Below are positions 54,787-63,893 of a DNA stretch of 64,000 nt, in pieces; the first letter of the stretch is position 1; the number at the start of each line of letters is the position of its first letter. Position numbers and translations under genes: made by a program. This DNA is from Tautonia marina (GTDB lineage Bacteria > Planctomycetota > Planctomycetia > Isosphaerales > Isosphaeraceae): NCBI RefSeq assembly GCF_009177065.1, contig NZ_WEZF01000012.1:152741-216740 (forward strand), in the 5' to 3' direction. A model generated the notes under the pieces. That model did not search any database. It was given only the letters and a program-made list of their open reading frames with translations, and was not told where the DNA came from.

Positions 54787-56940
54787 ATGCTTAGGCCAGC
54801 AACGCACCTCGCCGCGATCCTCATGGCATTCTCCTCCTTCTCGGCAATTACCGCCGCCGATGAAACGGATCACTGGTCCTTCCTCCCCCCCACTCGCCCC
54901 GAAATCCCCGCCGTCGCCGACGCCTCCTGGCCCCGCAACCCGATCGACCACTTCCTCCTCGCCGAGCTGGAGGCGTTCGACATCCCGCCCGCCCCCGAGG
55001 CCGATCGCGCCACCCTCCTCCGCCGCCTGACGTTCGACCTGACCGGCCTGCCGCCGACGCCCGAGGAGGTCGAGGCGTTCCTCGACGACCCGTCCCCCTT
55101 CGCCTACGAAGCCCAGGTCGACCGCCTCCTCGCCTCCCCCCGGTACGGCGAGCGGATGGCCCAGCACTGGCTCGACCTGGCCCGCTACGCCGACACCGAC
55201 GGCTTCGAGTTCGACCACACCCGGCCCGACATGTGGCGCTACCGCGACTGGGTCGTCTCGGCCTTCAACGACGACCTCCCTTACGACCGCTTCCTCGCCC
55301 TCCAGATGGCCGCCGACGAGCTGGAGCCCGACAACCCCGCCGCCGCCGTCGCCACCGGCTTCCACCGTTGCTACCCCGACATGGTCGACATGAACGACCA
55401 GGGCGAGCGGCGCCAGATCGCCCTCGACGACATCACCGAGACGACCGGCCTCGCCGTCCTCGGCCTCACGATCGGCTGCGCCCGCTGCCACGACCACAAG
55501 TTCGACCCCCTCTCCCAGGTCGATTTCTACCGCCTCCAGGCCTTCTTCACTCCCGCTCGCTTCGACGACGCCTACCCCGTCTCCACCCCCGCCCAGGAAC
55601 GCAGCCACGACGCCGCCGTCCGCTCCTGGCAAGGCGAACTCGCCGCACTCCGCGCGGCTATCCTCCGGCTCGAAGCCGACCCCCGCGAAACACTCGCCCC
55701 CGGCCCCCCCCGCGACCCGAGGCCCAACACCCAAAACGCCTTCGCCACCCCCGCCGAGGACCGCACCCCCGATCAGATTCGCATTGTCTACGACGCCCTC
55801 GCCAAGGACCCCCGGATCGACCCCGACCAGCTCGACGCCGCCCTCGGCCCGGATCGCCTCGCCGAGCGCAACACCCTCCGCACCCAACTCGACGCCCTCA
55901 ACGACGCCGGCCCTCCCCCCCTGCCCGTCGCCCGCGTCCTGGTCGAGGACAGCCCCGACGCCGCCCCCACCCACCTCCTCCTCCGCGGCCAGTACGGTAA
56001 GCCCGGCCCCGAAGTCGAACCCGGTTTCCCGAGCCAACTCGACCCGAACGCTCCCCGCATCAATCCCACCGACCACTCCACCGGCCGCCGCTCGGCCCTG
56101 GCTGCCTGGCTGACGCAACCCGACCACCCCCTCACCGCCCGCGTGTTCGTCAACCGCCTCTGGCAGCTCCACTTCGGCCGCGGCATCGTCGCCACCCCCA
56201 GCGACTTCGGCGTCATGGGGACGTACCCCTCCCACCCGGAACTGCTCGACTGGCTCGCCACCGAGCTTCCGAACCAGGGGTGGAGCATCAAACGCATGCA
56301 GCGCCTGATCGTCACCAGCGCGGCCTACCGGATGTCCTCGCAATTCGACCCCGACTCCCACGCCATCGACCCCGACAACGAACTCTTCTGGCGCCAGAAC
56401 CGCCGCCGCCTCGACGGCGAGGCCATCCGCGACGCCCTGCTTTCCTCCTCCGGACTGCTCAACCCCGCCCAGGGCGGCCCCCCCATCTTCCCCGAGCTTC
56501 CCGAGGAACTGACCAAGCTCAGCAGCCAGGGGGCCATCTGGCCCGTCTCCCCTACGCCCGACGAGCGTAACCGCCGAAGCCTTTACGTTTTCATCCGCCG
56601 CAATCTCCGCTATCCGTTCTTCGAGGCCTTCGATCGTCCCGACACCAACGCCTCTTGCCCCCGCCGCGACGTCACCACCATCGCCCCCCAGGCCCTCGCC
56701 CTGCTCAATGATCGCCTGGCGCACGACGCCGCCTCAGCCCTGGCAGAGCGCCTCGATCGCAGCACCGGGCCCGATCCCGCAGCTCGCATCCGCCTCGCCT
56801 TCCTGCTCACCCTCGGCCGCGAGCCCGCCCCTTCGGAACGCGAACTGGCATCGCGTTATGTGAACGATCACAATGAGGCAGCCTGGCACTCCTTCTGCCT
56901 CGCCTTGCTTAACCTCAACGAATTCGTGTTCCTTGATTGA
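54787..56940 (+). CDS. exported PSCyt2-PSD1 protein without PSCyt1
   Basis: ATG at 54787 has GGAGAGGA upstream and starts the signal peptide MLRPATHLAAILMAFSSFSAITA. The protein goes directly into HWSFLPPTRPEIP and DUF1549 (IDHFLLAELEAFD, RATLLRRLTFDLTGLPPTPEEVE, HWLDLARYADTDGFEFDH). A CxxCH follows in TIGCARCHDHKFDP, then DUF1553 (LAAWLTQPDHPLTARVFVNRLW). The N-terminal heme domain of the 39-kb copy is absent. It is followed by a sulfatase gene after 52 bp, and its DUF1501 mate lies upstream across the insert. Confidence 0.9.
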   Translation: MLRPATHLAAILMAFSSFSAITAADETDHWSFLPPTRPEIPAVADASWPRNPIDHFLLAELEAFDIPPAPEADRATLLRRLTFDLTGLPPTPEEVEAFLDDPSPFAYEAQVDRLLASPRYGERMAQHWLDLARYADTDGFEFDHTRPDMWRYRDWVVSAFNDDLPYDRFLALQMAADELEPDNPAAAVATGFHRCYPDMVDMNDQGERRQIALDDITETTGLAVLGLTIGCARCHDHKFDPLSQVDFYRLQAFFTPARFDDAYPVSTPAQERSHDAAVRSWQGELAALRAAILRLEADPRETLAPGPPRDPRPNTQNAFATPAEDRTPDQIRIVYDALAKDPRIDPDQLDAALGPDRLAERNTLRTQLDALNDAGPPPLPVARVLVEDSPDAAPTHLLLRGQYGKPGPEVEPGFPSQLDPNAPRINPTDHSTGRRSALAAWLTQPDHPLTARVFVNRLWQLHFGRGIVATPSDFGVMGTYPSHPELLDWLATELPNQGWSIKRMQRLIVTSAAYRMSSQFDPDSHAIDPDNELFWRQNRRRLDGEAIRDALLSSSGLLNPAQGGPPIFPELPEELTKLSSQGAIWPVSPTPDERNRRSLYVFIRRNLRYPFFEAFDRPDTNASCPRRDVTTIAPQALALLNDRLAHDAASALAERLDRSTGPDPAARIRLAFLLTLGREPAPSERELASRYVNDHNEAAWHSFCLALLNLNEFVFLD

Positions 56941-56992
56941 ATCCGATCGAGACCTCTCCCGCTCACCGGAACCCCATCGAGAGACATCCGTC

Positions 56993-58507
56993 ATGATCCG
57001 GCGCGTTCGATGCCTTCCGCTGGTCCTCCCCGTGCTGCTCGCCGCTCCGGCATTCGCAAGCCCCCCCGACGACACCCCTTCCCCCCCGAACATCGTCCTG
57101 ATGATCGCCGATGACCTCTCCTGGGACGACACCGGCCCCTACGGCCACCCGACCATCCGCACGCCGAACCTCGACCGCCTCGCCCGCGAAGGCATGCGGT
57201 TCGATCGCGCCTTCCTGACCTGCAGCTCGTGCAGCCCCAGCCGGTCGAGCCTCATCACCGGCCGCTACCCCCACAACACCGGCGCCGAGGAACTGCACTG
57301 GCCCCTCCCCGCCGATCAAATCACCTTTGTGGAATTGCTCAAGCAAGCAGGCTATTACACCGCTGCCGCCGGCAAGTGGCACCTCGGCAACGCCGTCAAG
57401 GACCGCTTCGACGAGGTCCGCGAGGCCAACCCCCGCGGCTTTCAGCTCCCCTCAGGCGACGAGGCAGAGAAGGTTGATCCAAACGCTCTCGCCTTTGAAG
57501 GAGCCGGAGCCGCCCAGGCCGGCTGCGATCAATGGGTCCCCGTCCTGCAAGACCGCCCGCGCGATCGCCCCTTCTTCCTCTGGCTCGCCGCCCTCGACCC
57601 CCACCGCGACTACCAGGATGACACCATCCCCGATCCGCACGACCCCGCCGCCATGGTCGTCCCCCCCTTCCTGCCCGACTGCCCCGAGGTCCGCGCCGAC
57701 CTGGCCCGCTACGCCGACGAGGTCACCCGCCTCGACCACTTCGTCGGCCTCGTTCTCGACGAACTGGAACGCCAGGGGGTCGCCGACCAGACCCTCGTCC
57801 TCTTCATGAGCGACAACGGCCGTCCCTTCCCCCGCTGCAAGACTACCGTCTACGACGACGGCATCCGCACCCCCCTGATTGCCCGATGGCCCGGCCGGAT
57901 CGCTCCCGGCAGCGTCACCGCATCGCTCGTCAGTTCGATCGACCTGGCCCCCACGTTCCTTTCCCTCGCAGGCATCGAGCCGGGGCCATCCTTTCAAGGT
58001 GTCGACATTTCGATCCTTTTTCAGAAACCGCAGGCGACACCCCGCTCCCACGCCTTTGCCGAGCACAACTGGCACGACTACGCCGCCCGCAAGCGTGCCG
58101 TTCGCTCCGATCGCTACAAGTACATCCTTAACGAAGACGCCCCCATGCCGCTGACTCCCCCCGCCGACGCCGTTCGCAGCCCCACCTTCGACGCCATGAA
58201 ACGCCTCCGCGACGCGGGTCAGCTCACCCCCCATCAACTCGCCTGCTTCACCGCGCCAAAGCCCACCGAAGAATTGTATGACCTGCAAACCGATCCCCAC
58301 GAACTGAACAATCTTGCATCCAATCCTCAGCATGAACCCCTGCTTCAAGCGATGCGGGACACCCTGAAGACCTGGAAGCAACAGACCAACGATCTCTCCC
58401 CCGCCGTTCTCAGCGGTGATGAATTCGATCGAGAAACCGGCACCCCGTTACCCAACCGCCAGCGCCCGCGGCTCCCCCGGCCCTCGTTCCTGTCCCGCGG
58501 CTCCTGA
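56993..58507 (+). CDS. exported sulfatase
   Basis: A signal peptide (RRVRCLPLVLPVLLAAPAFA) precedes the type I sulfatase domain. Metal residues are in NIVLMIADDLSWDD. The formylglycine motif is CSPSR, with Cys80 the residue normally oxidised. Further motifs are GYYTAAAGKWHLG, LFMSDNGRPFPRCKTTVYDDGIRTPLIARWPG and a C-terminal LYDLQTDPHELNNLA. Planctomycetes use such enzymes on sulfated polysaccharides. It follows PSD1 by 52 bp and probably shares its transcript. A formylglycine-generating enzyme must be encoded elsewhere. Confidence 0.93.
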   Translation: MIRRVRCLPLVLPVLLAAPAFASPPDDTPSPPNIVLMIADDLSWDDTGPYGHPTIRTPNLDRLAREGMRFDRAFLTCSSCSPSRSSLITGRYPHNTGAEELHWPLPADQITFVELLKQAGYYTAAAGKWHLGNAVKDRFDEVREANPRGFQLPSGDEAEKVDPNALAFEGAGAAQAGCDQWVPVLQDRPRDRPFFLWLAALDPHRDYQDDTIPDPHDPAAMVVPPFLPDCPEVRADLARYADEVTRLDHFVGLVLDELERQGVADQTLVLFMSDNGRPFPRCKTTVYDDGIRTPLIARWPGRIAPGSVTASLVSSIDLAPTFLSLAGIEPGPSFQGVDISILFQKPQATPRSHAFAEHNWHDYAARKRAVRSDRYKYILNEDAPMPLTPPADAVRSPTFDAMKRLRDAGQLTPHQLACFTAPKPTEELYDLQTDPHELNNLASNPQHEPLLQAMRDTLKTWKQQTNDLSPAVLSGDEFDRETGTPLPNRQRPRLPRPSFLSRGS

Positions 58508-58574
58508 GACGACGTTGCAATCCCAATCCGGCGCGGACCCTTCAAACCCTATTGATTGAGTGCGACCCGTGGCC

Positions 58575-59516
58575 ATGATTCCCCTTTCGGTTCTCGCCCT
58601 TCTCCTCGCCCCGACCGCCCCCGCGCCGGCCGATCCTCCTGAAGTGCGTGCCATCCGCTACCTCGCTCAGGAGGTCCCCCGCTGGCGTCCTGAGAACGGC
58701 TGCGCCTCGTGTCATCACAACGGCGACGGCGCGCACGCTCTATTCCGCGCCGCCTCCCTCGGGTTCGAGGTTCCGCCGGAGGCCACGACCGACTCCATTC
58801 AATGGCTCCTTCAGCCTGACCTCTGGGACGACAACGGCGGCCAGGGCACCTTCAGCGATAAACGCCTGGCCCGCCTTCAGTTCGCCAGGGCACTCACCGA
58901 GGCGGTCGCGGCCGACCTCGCACCGAATCCCCGATCCGCCCTGACCACCGCCGCCGATCAACTGGCGGCCGATCAGCAGCCCGACGGCTCCTGGCCGATC
59001 GACGGCCCCGACACCCTCGGATCTCCCGCCACGTACGGCTGGTCCCTCACCGCCCTCACCGCCCGTCGGATCCTGGCCACGACCGACCCCGACCGCTACC
59101 GCGACCCGATCGCCGCCGCCGATCACTGGCTCCGCGCTCGTCCCATCCGCACCACGCTCGACGCCTCCGTTGCGCTCCTTCATGAGCATGACCTGGGAAC
59201 AGAAACCTCTCCCGATCGCCGTCGCCAGGCCCTCGACCTCCTCCTCCGCGCTCAATCCCCCGACGGCGGTTGGGGCCCCTACGAAACCTCCCCTCCCGAG
59301 GTCTTCGACACGGCCCTGGCGGTCCTTGCCCTTGCAGCCGCCCCCTCAACGGACACCCGAGAACACCTGCAGCGCGGTCGTTCCTACCTCATCGCCACCC
59401 AGCTTCCCTCCGGCGGCTGGCCCGAAACCACCCGACCGTCCGGCAGCGAAAGCGACGCGCAGCACTATTCCACCACCGCCTGGGCCACCCTCGCGCTGCT
59501 CGCAACGAAGCAATGA
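58575..59516 (+). CDS. exported alpha/alpha-barrel protein with CxxCH
   Basis: A signal peptide (MIPLSVLALLLAPTAPAPA) is followed by the c-type heme-binding motif CASCH (43-47) in WRPENGCASCHHNG. An alpha/alpha-toroid of the squalene-cyclase/prenyltransferase type follows, with repeats such as QLAADQQPDGSWPIDGPD, LLRAQSPDGGWGPYETSPPEVFDTAL and YLIATQLPSGGWPETT. No DxDD or QW catalytic cluster typical of true cyclases is evident, so it is probably a binding protein. An earlier GTG at 58560 is possible. It closely follows the sulfatase gene (67 bp). Confidence 0.78.
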   Translation: MIPLSVLALLLAPTAPAPADPPEVRAIRYLAQEVPRWRPENGCASCHHNGDGAHALFRAASLGFEVPPEATTDSIQWLLQPDLWDDNGGQGTFSDKRLARLQFARALTEAVAADLAPNPRSALTTAADQLAADQQPDGSWPIDGPDTLGSPATYGWSLTALTARRILATTDPDRYRDPIAAADHWLRARPIRTTLDASVALLHEHDLGTETSPDRRRQALDLLLRAQSPDGGWGPYETSPPEVFDTALAVLALAAAPSTDTREHLQRGRSYLIATQLPSGGWPETTRPSGSESDAQHYSTTAWATLALLATKQ

Positions 59517-59556
59517 CAGCCCGAATCCTCATCTCCAATCTGACATCCTTACGCGG

Positions 59557-59985
59557 TCATTTCTTCGGACCAGTATCCTGCGATCTGCTCCGCTCGGTTG
59601 CGTCATTCTCGCCGGCACGAACATAGGCGGTGTACTTATCCGCTCGCCCAGAGGAGCGATCGACCGGATATTTCTCGGCGGCGAGCCCGATTTTTTCTTT
59701 GAGCGCCGCGGCCAGGTCGATCTCGCAAACATCCGCTAGCCGAAGCAAGGCCCAGAGGCTATCCGCCAGCTCATGGGCAATGGCCCGTTTGCGTTCCGGG
59801 TCGTTCAGATCGTTGCGAATCGCCTCATCCGTCCGAAACCGAAAGTGTTCCAGAACCTCCCCCACCTCAATGGCCAGGCAAAGCCCCAGGTCCTTGGGGT
59901 GGTGAAACTGTTCCCAGTCTCGATCCCTCGAAAAGTGGAGGACGAGATCCATCAACTCCCGAACCGTTGTCGAACGATCATCCAT
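59557..59985 (-). CDS. MazG-like nucleotide pyrophosphohydrolase
   Basis: The 142-aa all-helical protein has the Mg-binding motifs LAIEVGEVLEHFRF (ExxE) and AHELADSLWALLRLAD (ExxD), as in MazG/RS21-C6 dCTP pyrophosphatases. Such enzymes clean the nucleotide pool of non-canonical NTPs. ATG at 59985 is preferred (MDDRSTTVRELMDLVLHF); the longer frame starts in a low-complexity Arg-rich stretch. It overlaps no supported gene and is convergent with the alpha/alpha-barrel gene. Confidence 0.9.
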   Translation of the reverse strand: MDDRSTTVRELMDLVLHFSRDRDWEQFHHPKDLGLCLAIEVGEVLEHFRFRTDEAIRNDLNDPERKRAIAHELADSLWALLRLADVCEIDLAAALKEKIGLAAEKYPVDRSSGRADKYTAYVRAGENDATERSRSQDTGPKK

Positions 59986-60184
59986 CAAAAAATGACCCAC
60001 CTTGATGACGACAGGAGCAACGGCAGACTCGCTTGCCCTCCCCCGAGACGATCCGCCTCGGCCCCGGCATCTCCTGAAGAGATTCAAGAATCGTTGCGAA
60101 ACCATGTTCAGTCAAGGGACGTCCTGCGATAGAGTAACAGTCGAAACCCGCCTCTCCTTTCGCACTCGAACCGGGGTTTTCGGC

Positions 60185-61642
60185 ATGCATCGCTCCTGGC
60201 TTTCCGCTCTGATCACCGCCACCTTGCTCATCACCTTTGGGGAACGCTCCTGGGGCAACCCTTCAAGCGAACCTCCAAACATTTTATTCCTGTTCGCAGA
60301 TGATCACTCGTTTGAAGCCATCGGCGCCCGTGGCCTCCTCGACGTGGAAACCCCGAACATCGACCGCCTCTACGAGCAAGGAACCTCCTTCGACCGCGCC
60401 TATAACATGGGGGGCTGGAACGGCGCGATTTGCGTGGCGAGCCGTTGCATGCTCATCACCGGCCGAACCCTCTGGGACGCTCGGTCCATCTACGAATCGA
60501 CCGCCCAGGAAGGCCAGGAGGGTCGCCTCTGGCCCCTTCTCCTAAAGCAGGCCGGATACGAAACCTATTTCACCGGCAAATGGCACATCCGCGCCCAGGC
60601 CGACGAGGTCTTCGACGTGGCCCGACACGTCCGACCCGGCATGCCCGCCCAGACCCCTCAGGGCTACAACCGCCCGCTCCCCAACGGCGACGACCCCTGG
60701 GACCCCTCCGACCCTCGCTTCGGCGGCTTCTGGGAAGGCGGCACTCACTGGAGCGAAGTCACCGCCAACGACGCCCTCGATTATCTCGAACGCGCCTCCG
60801 GTCGAGACGCGCCCTTCTTCATGTATGTCGCCTTCAATGCTCCCCACGACCCCCGTCAGTCTCCCCAGGAGTTCGTCGATCGCTTCCCCCCCGATCGCGT
60901 CGCGCTCCCTGAGAATTTCTTGCCCGAATACCCCTACAAGGATGCCATCGGCTGCGACCCGAAACTCCGCGATGAAGCCCTCGCGCCCTTCCCTCGCACC
61001 GAACACGCGGTCAAGGTCCACCGGGGAGAATACTTCGCCCTGATCGCGCACATGGATCAGCAAATCGGCCGCATCCTCGACGCCCTCGAAGCCTCCGGCA
61101 AGGCCGACAACACGCTCATCATCTTCACCGCCGACCACGGCCTCGCGGTCGGCCGCCACGGATTCCTGGGCAAACAAAACCTCTACGAACACAGCACCCG
61201 CGTTCCCTTCGTCCTCACCGGCCCCGGAATCCCCTCGGGCGCTCAACGATCCACTCCCATTTATCTTCAAGACATCATGCCCACAACCCTCGAACTGGCG
61301 GGCGTCTCCGTGCCCGAACACGTGGGCTTTACCAGTCTCCTGCCCCTCCTAAACTCAGCGTCTCCCGCCTCCCCCGACCGCGCAATTTATGGCGCTTACA
61401 TCAACTTCCAGCGATCGATCACCCAAAACGGCTACTCCCTCATTCTTTATCCCAATGCCCGCATCGCTCGCCTGTACCACCTCTCCGATGACCCGCACCA
61501 ACTCCACGATCTGGCCGCATCTCCCGATCACCGCGACACGCTCAACACCCTCTACACCGCACTCCTCCGCCAACAGAAATCCCTCGACGACCCGCTCGAT
61601 CTGACCGCTGTGTTCGGAACATCCTTTCATCCTCATCCTTGA
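60185..61642 (+). CDS. exported sulfatase with Cys-x-Ala-x-Arg site
   Basis: ATG at 60185 starts the signal peptide MHRSWLSALITATLLITFG. The sulfatase domain has ILFLFADDHSFEAIGARG (metal site), formylglycine motif CVASR (Cys83 to Arg87, the CxAxR variant), and KWHI in YFTGKWHIRAQADE. LIIFTADHGLAVGRHGFLGKQNLYEH follows, and the C-terminus has LYHLSDDPHQLHDLA. It differs from the sulfatase at 56993, which has CSPSR. Target is probably a choline-sulfate or polysaccharide ester (not resolvable). Next is an ECF sigma factor on the same strand. Confidence 0.92.
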   Translation: MHRSWLSALITATLLITFGERSWGNPSSEPPNILFLFADDHSFEAIGARGLLDVETPNIDRLYEQGTSFDRAYNMGGWNGAICVASRCMLITGRTLWDARSIYESTAQEGQEGRLWPLLLKQAGYETYFTGKWHIRAQADEVFDVARHVRPGMPAQTPQGYNRPLPNGDDPWDPSDPRFGGFWEGGTHWSEVTANDALDYLERASGRDAPFFMYVAFNAPHDPRQSPQEFVDRFPPDRVALPENFLPEYPYKDAIGCDPKLRDEALAPFPRTEHAVKVHRGEYFALIAHMDQQIGRILDALEASGKADNTLIIFTADHGLAVGRHGFLGKQNLYEHSTRVPFVLTGPGIPSGAQRSTPIYLQDIMPTTLELAGVSVPEHVGFTSLLPLLNSASPASPDRAIYGAYINFQRSITQNGYSLILYPNARIARLYHLSDDPHQLHDLAASPDHRDTLNTLYTALLRQQKSLDDPLDLTAVFGTSFHPHP

Positions 61643-61729
61643 ACAGCTTTACAAAGGCTGTCCATCCCAGCAGCCACTCCATCTCGCGTGCGTTTTTATT
61701 GATCGAATGCCCTCTCCCGAGGTTGACCG

Positions 61730-62461
61730 ATGCTGATTGAAGGCAACCCTCGATTCGAGACGACCTGCTGGAGTGTCGTCCTGGCCGCCGGTAGCAATTC
61801 CGATCGGGCCGAGGAAGCCCTTGCCACCCTCTGCAAAACCTACTGGTTTCCCGTTTACACCTTTATCCGTCGTTGGGGCCACACGCCCGACGACGCCGCC
61901 GACCTGACCCAGGGCTTCTTCACCGAACTCCTCCGCCGCAACGATTTCCAATCGATTGACCCCTCCCGCGGGCGATTTCGCTCGTTCCTGCTCGCCTGCT
62001 GCCGAAACTACCTCTGCAAGGATCGTCGCCACAAGGCCGTTCGAGGTCCGGCCCCCTTCTCGATCGACGCCATCGACGCCGAACGCCGCTACACCATCGA
62101 ACCGACCGACACACTGACTCCCGAACAGATCTTCGACCGACGATGGGCACTCTCGATTCTGGAAGGTGCCCTCAACGCTCTCCGCGACGACTATCACCGT
62201 TCAGGCAAGACCGAGTTGTTTGACCGGCTGGAGCCGACCCTCGCTGGCGAGTCGCTTCCCGGCGGCTTCCTCGCGGTGGCCGAATCCCTCGGCATGAGCG
62301 AGGGGGCCGTTCAGGTTGCCGCCCATCGCCTCCGCAAACGCTACCGAGACGCCATCCGAGCCCTCATCGCCGCAACCGTCGATGACCCTGCAACCGTTGA
62401 TGAGGAACTCAGAGACCTGTTCACCGCCCTGGTGCCCGTCGATTCCCGGATCGCGCGGTGA
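61730..62461 (+). CDS. ECF-type RNA polymerase sigma factor
   Basis: The sigma-2 region includes LCKTYWFPVYTFIRRWGHTPDDAADLTQGFFTELL and FRSFLLACCRNYLCKDRRHKA. The sigma-4 region includes FLAVAESLGMSEGAVQVAAHRLRKRYRDAIRALI. The 243-aa length and the linker of about 60 residues between regions match ECF groups typical of planctomycetes and acidobacteria. No anti-sigma factor is encoded next to it. It may control the adjacent sulfatase or GH13 gene (inference). Confidence 0.9.
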   Translation: MLIEGNPRFETTCWSVVLAAGSNSDRAEEALATLCKTYWFPVYTFIRRWGHTPDDAADLTQGFFTELLRRNDFQSIDPSRGRFRSFLLACCRNYLCKDRRHKAVRGPAPFSIDAIDAERRYTIEPTDTLTPEQIFDRRWALSILEGALNALRDDYHRSGKTELFDRLEPTLAGESLPGGFLAVAESLGMSEGAVQVAAHRLRKRYRDAIRALIAATVDDPATVDEELRDLFTALVPVDSRIAR

Positions 62462-62519
62462 ACGTTCCCGCGTCCGGCATCGCAATTGCTGACCTATCAC
62501 CGATTTCCCCGCTGCCACG

Positions 62520-63893
62520 GTGACGATCATGCCAGGATCTTGGGCCCAGGATGCCGTCTTCGCTCACATCTACCCCCTCGGCCAGTGCGGAGCCGATCCG
62601 GTCAACGACTTCCAATCCCCGCCGAATCCCCGCCTCGATCAGCTTCGACAATGGATCGGCCACTTCCAATGGCTCGGGGTGGATGCGCTGTACCTCGGGC
62701 CGGTCTTCGAGTCCTCCTCGCACGGCTACGACACAGCCGACTACCGCCTCGTCGATCGCCGCCTCGGCACCGATGATACCCTGGCTGGACTGACCGCCGC
62801 GCTTCACGACCAAGGCATCCGCGTCATCCTCGACGGCGTCTTTCACCACGTCGGTCGAGACTTCTGGGCCTTCCGCGACCTCCAGCAGCAGGGCGAGCAA
62901 TCCTCCTATCGCGACTGGTTCTCCGGTGTCGATTTCTCCCAGCGCAGCCCCCTCGGCGATCCCTTCTCCTACGATGCCTGGGAGGGGCATTTCGACCTGG
63001 TCAAGCTCAACCTCTCCAACCCTGCCGTGCGGGACCACCTGTTCGACACCATCCGATCCTGGATCGATCGCTTCGCCATTGACGGCCTCCGCCTCGATGT
63101 CGCCTACGCCCTCGATCCCGACTTCCTCCGCGCTCTGGCCGAGTTCTGCCGAGGGATCCACTCCGAGTTCTGGTTGCTCGGCGAGGCCATTCACGGCGAC
63201 TACCGCCGCATCGCCGGCCCCGGCCTGCTCGACGCCGTCACCAACTACGAGTGCTACAAGGGGCTCTACTCTAGCCACAACGACCGCAATCTCTTTGAGA
63301 TCGCCCATTCCCTCGACCGCCAGTTTGGCGACGGCGGCCTTTATCGAGATCTGACGACCTACAACTTCGTCGATAACCACGATGTCAACCGCATCGCCAG
63401 CACGCTCCGGGAACCGGCGCACCTGAAACCTGTTCACCTGTTGCTGTTCACCATGCCCGGCGTACCGTCCCTTTACGCGGGCAGCGAGTGGGGGATCGAA
63501 GGGGTTCGGGTCCACGGCGACGACCGGCCGCTTCGGCCTCCCTTGCCCACTCCCGAGGCAGCCCAGGCCCTTGGCCGCCATCCCGACCTCGCTCCGGTCA
63601 TCGCCCAGCTCGCCGCCATCCGTCGGCGATTGCCCGCGTTGCGCCAAGGCACCTATCGGCAAGTGTTCGTTGCCTCCGAACACCTGGCGTTCGAGCGATC
63701 CCTTGAGAACGACCGCGTGATCGTCGCGTCCAATGCCTCCGAAACCTCGGCAACGCTCGATCTACCCCTCTCGGCCGCCGAGGGGGAAGAATTCGAGGAT
63801 CAACTCGCCCCCGGCGCTCTCTTCTCGGTGCGCAATGGGCACCTGACCCTCGACGTCCCCCCTCGCTGGGGTCGAATCCTCTCCCGACGTTGA
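62520..63893 (+). CDS. GH13 alpha-amylase family glycosidase
   Basis: The barrel begins AVFAHIYPLGQCGADPVNDF and has GVDALYLGPVFESSSHGYDTADY, GIRVILDGVFHHVGRDFWAF (region I), and the nucleophile Asp193 in DGLRLDVAYALDP. The acid/base Glu222 is in FWLLGEAIHGDYRR, and the third acid Asp288 in YNFVDNHDVNRI. A C-terminal beta domain completes the 457-aa protein. It has no signal peptide, so it acts inside the cell, perhaps on maltodextrin or glycogen. GTG 62520 or ATG 62529 is the start. It follows the sigma factor by 58 bp on the same strand. Confidence 0.93.
   Translation: MTIMPGSWAQDAVFAHIYPLGQCGADPVNDFQSPPNPRLDQLRQWIGHFQWLGVDALYLGPVFESSSHGYDTADYRLVDRRLGTDDTLAGLTAALHDQGIRVILDGVFHHVGRDFWAFRDLQQQGEQSSYRDWFSGVDFSQRSPLGDPFSYDAWEGHFDLVKLNLSNPAVRDHLFDTIRSWIDRFAIDGLRLDVAYALDPDFLRALAEFCRGIHSEFWLLGEAIHGDYRRIAGPGLLDAVTNYECYKGLYSSHNDRNLFEIAHSLDRQFGDGGLYRDLTTYNFVDNHDVNRIASTLREPAHLKPVHLLLFTMPGVPSLYAGSEWGIEGVRVHGDDRPLRPPLPTPEAAQALGRHPDLAPVIAQLAAIRRRLPALRQGTYRQVFVASEHLAFERSLENDRVIVASNASETSATLDLPLSAAEGEEFEDQLAPGALFSVRNGHLTLDVPPRWGRILSRR

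Noticed and set aside
54673..56724. 683-aa open frame on the minus strand
   Set aside because: It lies entirely opposite the PSCyt2-PSD1 gene, is dominated by Gly, Val, Glu and Ala, and has no recognisable motif. High-GC codon bias creates such antisense frames.
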